Positions 61,260 to 64,000 of a stretch of DNA of 64,000 nt are shown piece after piece; positions within the stretch are counted from its first letter, which is position 1; each line of letters starts with the position of its first letter. A program made the position numbers and the translations under genes. The stretch comes from Flavobacterium sp. JAS (GTDB lineage: Bacteria; Bacteroidota; Bacteroidia; Flavobacteriales; Flavobacteriaceae). The stretch spans positions 62,001 through 126,000 of the forward strand of contig NZ_JAJMOX010000006.1 of assembly GCF_020991455.1 (NCBI RefSeq), written 5' to 3'. The notes below the pieces were generated by a model, which saw only the letters and a program-made list of their open reading frames with translations, did not search any database and was not told the origin of the DNA.

Positions 61260-61817
61260 TTATTCGTTTTCTGAAGCTTCTTCCTTTTTAGTTTCCTCTT
61301 TAGGTTTATCTGCTTGGCTTTCTTTAAATTCCTCATACCATTTTTCGATTGAAGGATAAATAAAAGCGGCCACTTTTTTGACCGGATTATAGAAAATAGA
61401 TTTGTCTAAAGTTTCTTTTTTGGCAAAAGTTTCATTGAAGTTTATTTTTTCAAAAAGGGCAATAAAAATACTTAGGATCAGGATTGTTTTTAAGATTCTG
61501 AAAAAACCTCCGCCCAGTTTATTCGCCCATCCCAGAAAAGCAAAATCGGCAATTCCGGTAAGGATTTTGGCTAAGAAATAAACACCAATAACCACTAAAA
61601 TAAAAGTCAGAATAAAAGCCGTAACCTGAATCGTGTTTGGATTCCAGGAAACATGTTTCATGATGATTTCTTTCATGAAAGACGAAAATTTAATGGCAAT
61701 ATAAATTCCCAACAATAAAGAAATAAAAGAAGCCACTTCTACAAAAAGGCCATTTTTAATTCCCTTATATAAACTGTAAGCCAAAAGTGCTCCAAAAAGC
61801 ATGTCTAAAAAATTCAT
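61260..61817 (-). CDS. CvpA-family membrane protein
   Basis: A 185-residue inner-membrane protein of the CvpA/colicin V production family, of uncertain function. Four hydrophobic segments are visible (LDMLFGALLAYSLYKG, VASFISLLLGIYIAIKF, VTAFILTFILVVIGVYFLA, IFRILKTILILSIFIALFE-like). The family signature is the GWANKLGGGFFRILK loop. The end is charged (DKPKEETKKEEASEN). I place the start at ATG 61817 (MNFLDM), preceded by AAGGAAAAT. A TTG 27 bases upstream overlaps the -7 box at 61842-61849, so it cannot be the start if that box is used. Confidence 0.9.
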   Translation of the reverse strand: MNFLDMLFGALLAYSLYKGIKNGLFVEVASFISLLLGIYIAIKFSSFMKEIIMKHVSWNPNTIQVTAFILTFILVVIGVYFLAKILTGIADFAFLGWANKLGGGFFRILKTILILSIFIALFEKINFNETFAKKETLDKSIFYNPVKKVAAFIYPSIEKWYEEFKESQADKPKEETKKEEASENE

Positions 61818-61841
61818 ATTTTCCTTGATTTTATTGAGGCG

Positions 61842-61849
61842 CAAATATA
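61842..61849 (-). promoter_or_regulatory. Probable -7 box of the CvpA-like gene
   Basis: TATATTTG on the minus strand, giving a leader of about 18 bases to the ATG at 61817. Confidence 0.55.
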
Positions 61850-62126
61850 AAAGAATTATCTGTTTTTTAAGGTTCAGAGATGCAATCCCGAAGTTTCGGG
61901 ACTAAGGTTTTAATTTCAGATGTTTATTATTGTTCAAAACCAATACATATATAAAAAATAACCAGCGACAATCTGTTAAAACCCGCTTAATCCGTGGGCA
62001 ATTTCTTCAATATAACAAGGCAAATCTTTAATTTTAGGTCTTTGGATTTGAAGTCCGTATCTTTGCAAACTAAATTTTATGTTTTTTGAACTTATAATTC
62101 ATAACTCATAATTCACAATTATAAAA
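61850..62126. other. Intergenic region with repeat fragments
   Basis: No gene is seen. It holds a GGTTCAGAGATGCAATCCCG segment with a CCCGAAGTTTCGGG palindrome (61887-61900). A CTTAATCCGTGGGC fragment and a TATCTTTG -7 box (62058-62065), likely for the gene at 62127, are also present. Confidence 0.5.
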
Positions 62127-62483
62127 ATGTCCAGAGATACACAACTAAAAGAGCGATGGGAAAAGCTCGTCGATATACTATCTAATCAATTTTCGCAAGG
62201 AGAAGACTTAGATTTAGATGCCATAATTTACCTAATTGGAGTTCAGGAACTCGGAAAAGTACACCGCGAATTCAAGAAAGATGAAAAATTAAACCTGATG
62301 CACATCGCTATTTGCCGATTATTGGAACCTTATGGGTTTTATGAATTCGATTTTTTTGATGCTGAAGGATGGCCACATTATAAAGTAAAAGAAGAATTAC
62401 CGGCACTAAAAGCAGGAGAACAATCGGTTTTAATGAAAGAAGCGATTGTGAATTATTTTTTAGAAAGAGAACTTATTGAGTAA
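62127..62483 (+). CDS. Conserved hypothetical cytosolic protein
   Basis: A 118-residue acidic protein without signal or membrane segments, which I do not recognise by name. It looks all-alpha (RDTQLKERWEKLVDILSNQF, DLDAIIYLIGVQELGKVHREFKKDEKLNLMHIAICRLLEPYGFYEF) with a short aromatic patch (DAEGWPHYKV). It could be a small regulatory or adaptor protein. The next gene starts 38 bases downstream, so the two may be co-transcribed. Confidence 0.75.
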   Translation: MSRDTQLKERWEKLVDILSNQFSQGEDLDLDAIIYLIGVQELGKVHREFKKDEKLNLMHIAICRLLEPYGFYEFDFFDAEGWPHYKVKEELPALKAGEQSVLMKEAIVNYFLERELIE

Positions 62484-62521
62484 GTATTTTTAGATTTCTA
62501 AAAAAATAAAACAGGAAAGAA

Positions 62522-63049
62522 ATGTGTAGATATGCAATGGTCGCTTATAAACCTCATTATGCTTGTTTTAATTGTCGCAAAACATTCAAGAGAAGGTTTA
62601 TAAATGATATAAAAAGAGGAAGTCAATCCGTTCAGGAAGCAAAATGTCCTGAATGTTCAGAATTGATGGCGAGCATGGGACTTGATTTTGAATCACCAAA
62701 AAAGGATGATTTGAAAAAATGGGAACATTTGAAAAGTTTATATTCCGTTGGAATTACTTTTCATTCCTGCGGTTGCAGCGGTCCGGGATATATTCCTAAT
62801 TCTAAAGAAAAAATGATTCAATATTTCGAGGATTTAAAAACAAACTATCTTAAAAATATTGATTTTTGGAGAACCAGAATAGAACCTGTGACCAAAGTAG
62901 AACACGACAAAGACAATCAGAGAAACTGGGGGAAATTAAATGCTATTTCGGCAAACTTTAAAAAAGAGATTGTTAAAAATCAGGATGGAATAGATTTTTG
63001 GCTCAAAAAAGTGCAGGAAATAGAAAGCAAAAAAAGTCTGATAAAATAG
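62522..63049 (+). CDS. Hypothetical protein with zinc-ribbon-like Cys pairs
   Basis: A 175-residue protein that I do not recognise. The N-terminal half has CFNC (residues ~15-18) and CPEC (~39-42), a likely zinc ribbon, and a third CGC cluster (~78-80, FHSCGCSGPGYIPNS). The C-terminal half is a Lys-rich helix region (KEKMIQYFEDLKTNYLKNIDFW, KKVQEIESKKS). It has no signal peptide. It may be an RNA- or DNA-associated protein, but nothing here proves it. Confidence 0.7.
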   Translation: MCRYAMVAYKPHYACFNCRKTFKRRFINDIKRGSQSVQEAKCPECSELMASMGLDFESPKKDDLKKWEHLKSLYSVGITFHSCGCSGPGYIPNSKEKMIQYFEDLKTNYLKNIDFWRTRIEPVTKVEHDKDNQRNWGKLNAISANFKKEIVKNQDGIDFWLKKVQEIESKKSLIK

Positions 63050-63118
63050 TTGTGAAGGAATATCACAGCTTGCAAAGGAAACTTTAAATTTTAGACTTTA
63101 AACTTGAAACAAATTATG

Positions 63119-63126
63119 TAAATTTG
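63119..63126 (+). promoter_or_regulatory. Probable -7 box of pheS
   Basis: TAAATTTG, giving a leader of about 17 bases before the ATG at 63149. Confidence 0.5.
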
Positions 63127-63148
63127 TATTCTCAATTATTGAAGGAAA

Positions 63149-64000
63149 ATGATAGACAAGATAAAACAGCATATAGAGGAAGCCAAAGCCTTTAATGATA
63201 AAAATAAAGAATCCTTAGAGCAATTCCGTATTAAATATTTAGGTAGTAAAGGATTGTTGAAAGATCTTTTTACAGAGTTCAAAAACATTCCAAACGATCA
63301 GAAAAAAGACTTTGGACAGGTCATAAATACTTTAAAAGCTGTTGCTGAAGAAAAAGTAAGAGTTATTCAGGAAGAACTGGAAAGTAAAGAAGAAATAAAA
63401 GGAGTTTTTGGTGATTTAACTCGTGCGGCAGAACCGGTTATTATTGGTTCTCGTCATCCGATTTCGATAGTTAAAAATCAAATTATAGATATTTTTGCTA
63501 ATATTGGTTTCAATGTTTCCGAAGGTCCGGAAATCGAAGACGACTGGCATAATTTTACCGCATTGAACTTACCGGAATACCATCCGGCTCGTGATATGCA
63601 GGATACATTTTTCATTCAGACCAATCCTGATGTGTTGTTGCGTACGCATACATCATCTGTTCAGGTGCGTTACATGGAAAATCACAAACCGCCAATTCGT
63701 ACTATTTCTCCGGGACGTGTGTTTCGTAACGAAGCTATTTCGTCACGTTCGCACTGTATTTTCCATCAGGTGGAAGGATTGTACATTGACAAAGACGTTT
63801 CGTTTGCCGATTTGAAACAAACATTACTTTATTTTACTAAAGAAATGTTCGGAAAATCGAAGATTCGTTTACGTCCGTCATACTTTCCTTTTACAGAACC
63901 AAGTGCCGAAATAGATATTTATTGGGGTTTAAAAACCGAAACCGATTACCGTATCACAAAAGGAACTGGTTGGTTAGAAATTGGAGGTTGCGGAATGGTT
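63149..64000 (+). CDS. pheS: Phenylalanyl-tRNA synthetase alpha chain, partial at the 3' end
   Basis: Alpha subunit of the (alpha-beta)2 enzyme that charges tRNA-Phe. The first 284 residues are open to the window edge. The N-terminal coiled-coil arm (EEAKAFNDKNKESLEQFRIKYLGSKG) binds tRNA. Then follow SRHPISIVKNQIIDIFANIGF, the class II motif region DDWHNFTALNLPEYHPARDMQDTFF, LRTHTSSVQVRYM, motif 2 GRVFRNEAISSRSHCIFHQVEG, and PSYFPFTEPSAEIDIYWG. The start is ATG 63149, preceded by GAAGGAAA. The missing part is about 55 residues with motif 3. Confidence 0.97.
   Translation, partial: MIDKIKQHIEEAKAFNDKNKESLEQFRIKYLGSKGLLKDLFTEFKNIPNDQKKDFGQVINTLKAVAEEKVRVIQEELESKEEIKGVFGDLTRAAEPVIIGSRHPISIVKNQIIDIFANIGFNVSEGPEIEDDWHNFTALNLPEYHPARDMQDTFFIQTNPDVLLRTHTSSVQVRYMENHKPPIRTISPGRVFRNEAISSRSHCIFHQVEGLYIDKDVSFADLKQTLLYFTKEMFGKSKIRLRPSYFPFTEPSAEIDIYWGLKTETDYRITKGTGWLEIGGCGMV

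Noticed and set aside
1..64000. tRNA or rRNA genes
   Set aside because: I saw no cloverleaf-like sequence with a TTCGANNC arm in the intergenic regions, nor rRNA signatures; a covariance-model scan would be decisive.

Overview
This window looks like chromosomal DNA of a Flavobacterium-type member of the Bacteroidota. The reasons are low GC, T9SS C-terminal sorting modules, a SusC/SusD pair, many lipoprotein and Sec signal peptides, and promoter -7 boxes of the TAnnTTTG form just upstream of many genes. Ordinary housekeeping genes (bioB, ribF, glyS, thiL, lepA, pheS) are interleaved with surface-protein genes and one very large glycan-utilization locus. The genus is inferred from these features; no database was consulted.

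Bases 1-10191 hold a tandem family of giant T9SS-secreted surface proteins that share one C-terminal module: a remnant broken by an in-frame stop (1-564), a 1342-residue protein with six 74-residue Ig-like repeats, and a protein of about 1550 residues with a Gly-rich head and three near-identical 95-residue repeats. Bases 10258-30432 hold a cupin/JmjC-like protein, bioB, a small membrane protein, ribF, a secreted metalloprotease with P-domain and T9SS tail, a ComF-like phosphoribosyltransferase and glyS. They also hold a signalling cluster (LytTR regulator with a Glu at the phospho-Asp site, small exported protein, TPR lipoprotein histidine kinase, NarL-type regulator), thiL, two DinB-like proteins, a WYL regulator, a small membrane protein and lepA.

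Bases 30597-60826 form the main system, a locus best explained as a xyloglucan utilization locus. Two translationally coupled Nudix-type regulators are divergent from xylB-xylA. These are followed on the + strand by SusC, SusD, a surface-glycan-binding lipoprotein, GH2, GH31, GH97, GH3, GH39, GH3, BACON-GH5, an SGNH acetylesterase and GH95. A coherent scheme is that the GH5 lipoprotein cuts the backbone at the surface and SusCD imports oligosaccharides. GH95, GH2, the esterase, GH31 and GH3 then strip fucose, galactose, acetyl, xylose and glucose, and XylA/XylB pass xylose to the pentose phosphate pathway. No HTCS, ECF sigma/anti-sigma pair or AraC regulator is linked, so the twin Nudix proteins are the only local regulators.

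Bases 60827-64000 hold nested palindromes, a CvpA-like membrane protein, two uncharacterized proteins and the start of pheS, cut by the window edge. Intergenic regions are unusually rich in palindromic repeats: a GTAGAGACGCAC family, a MITE-like element about 135 bp long with AACACATAGAAACATAG termini (two copies), an AAGGTTT/AAACCTT family and a GTTCC/GGAAC family. These sit at most of the loosely spaced junctions of the glycan locus.
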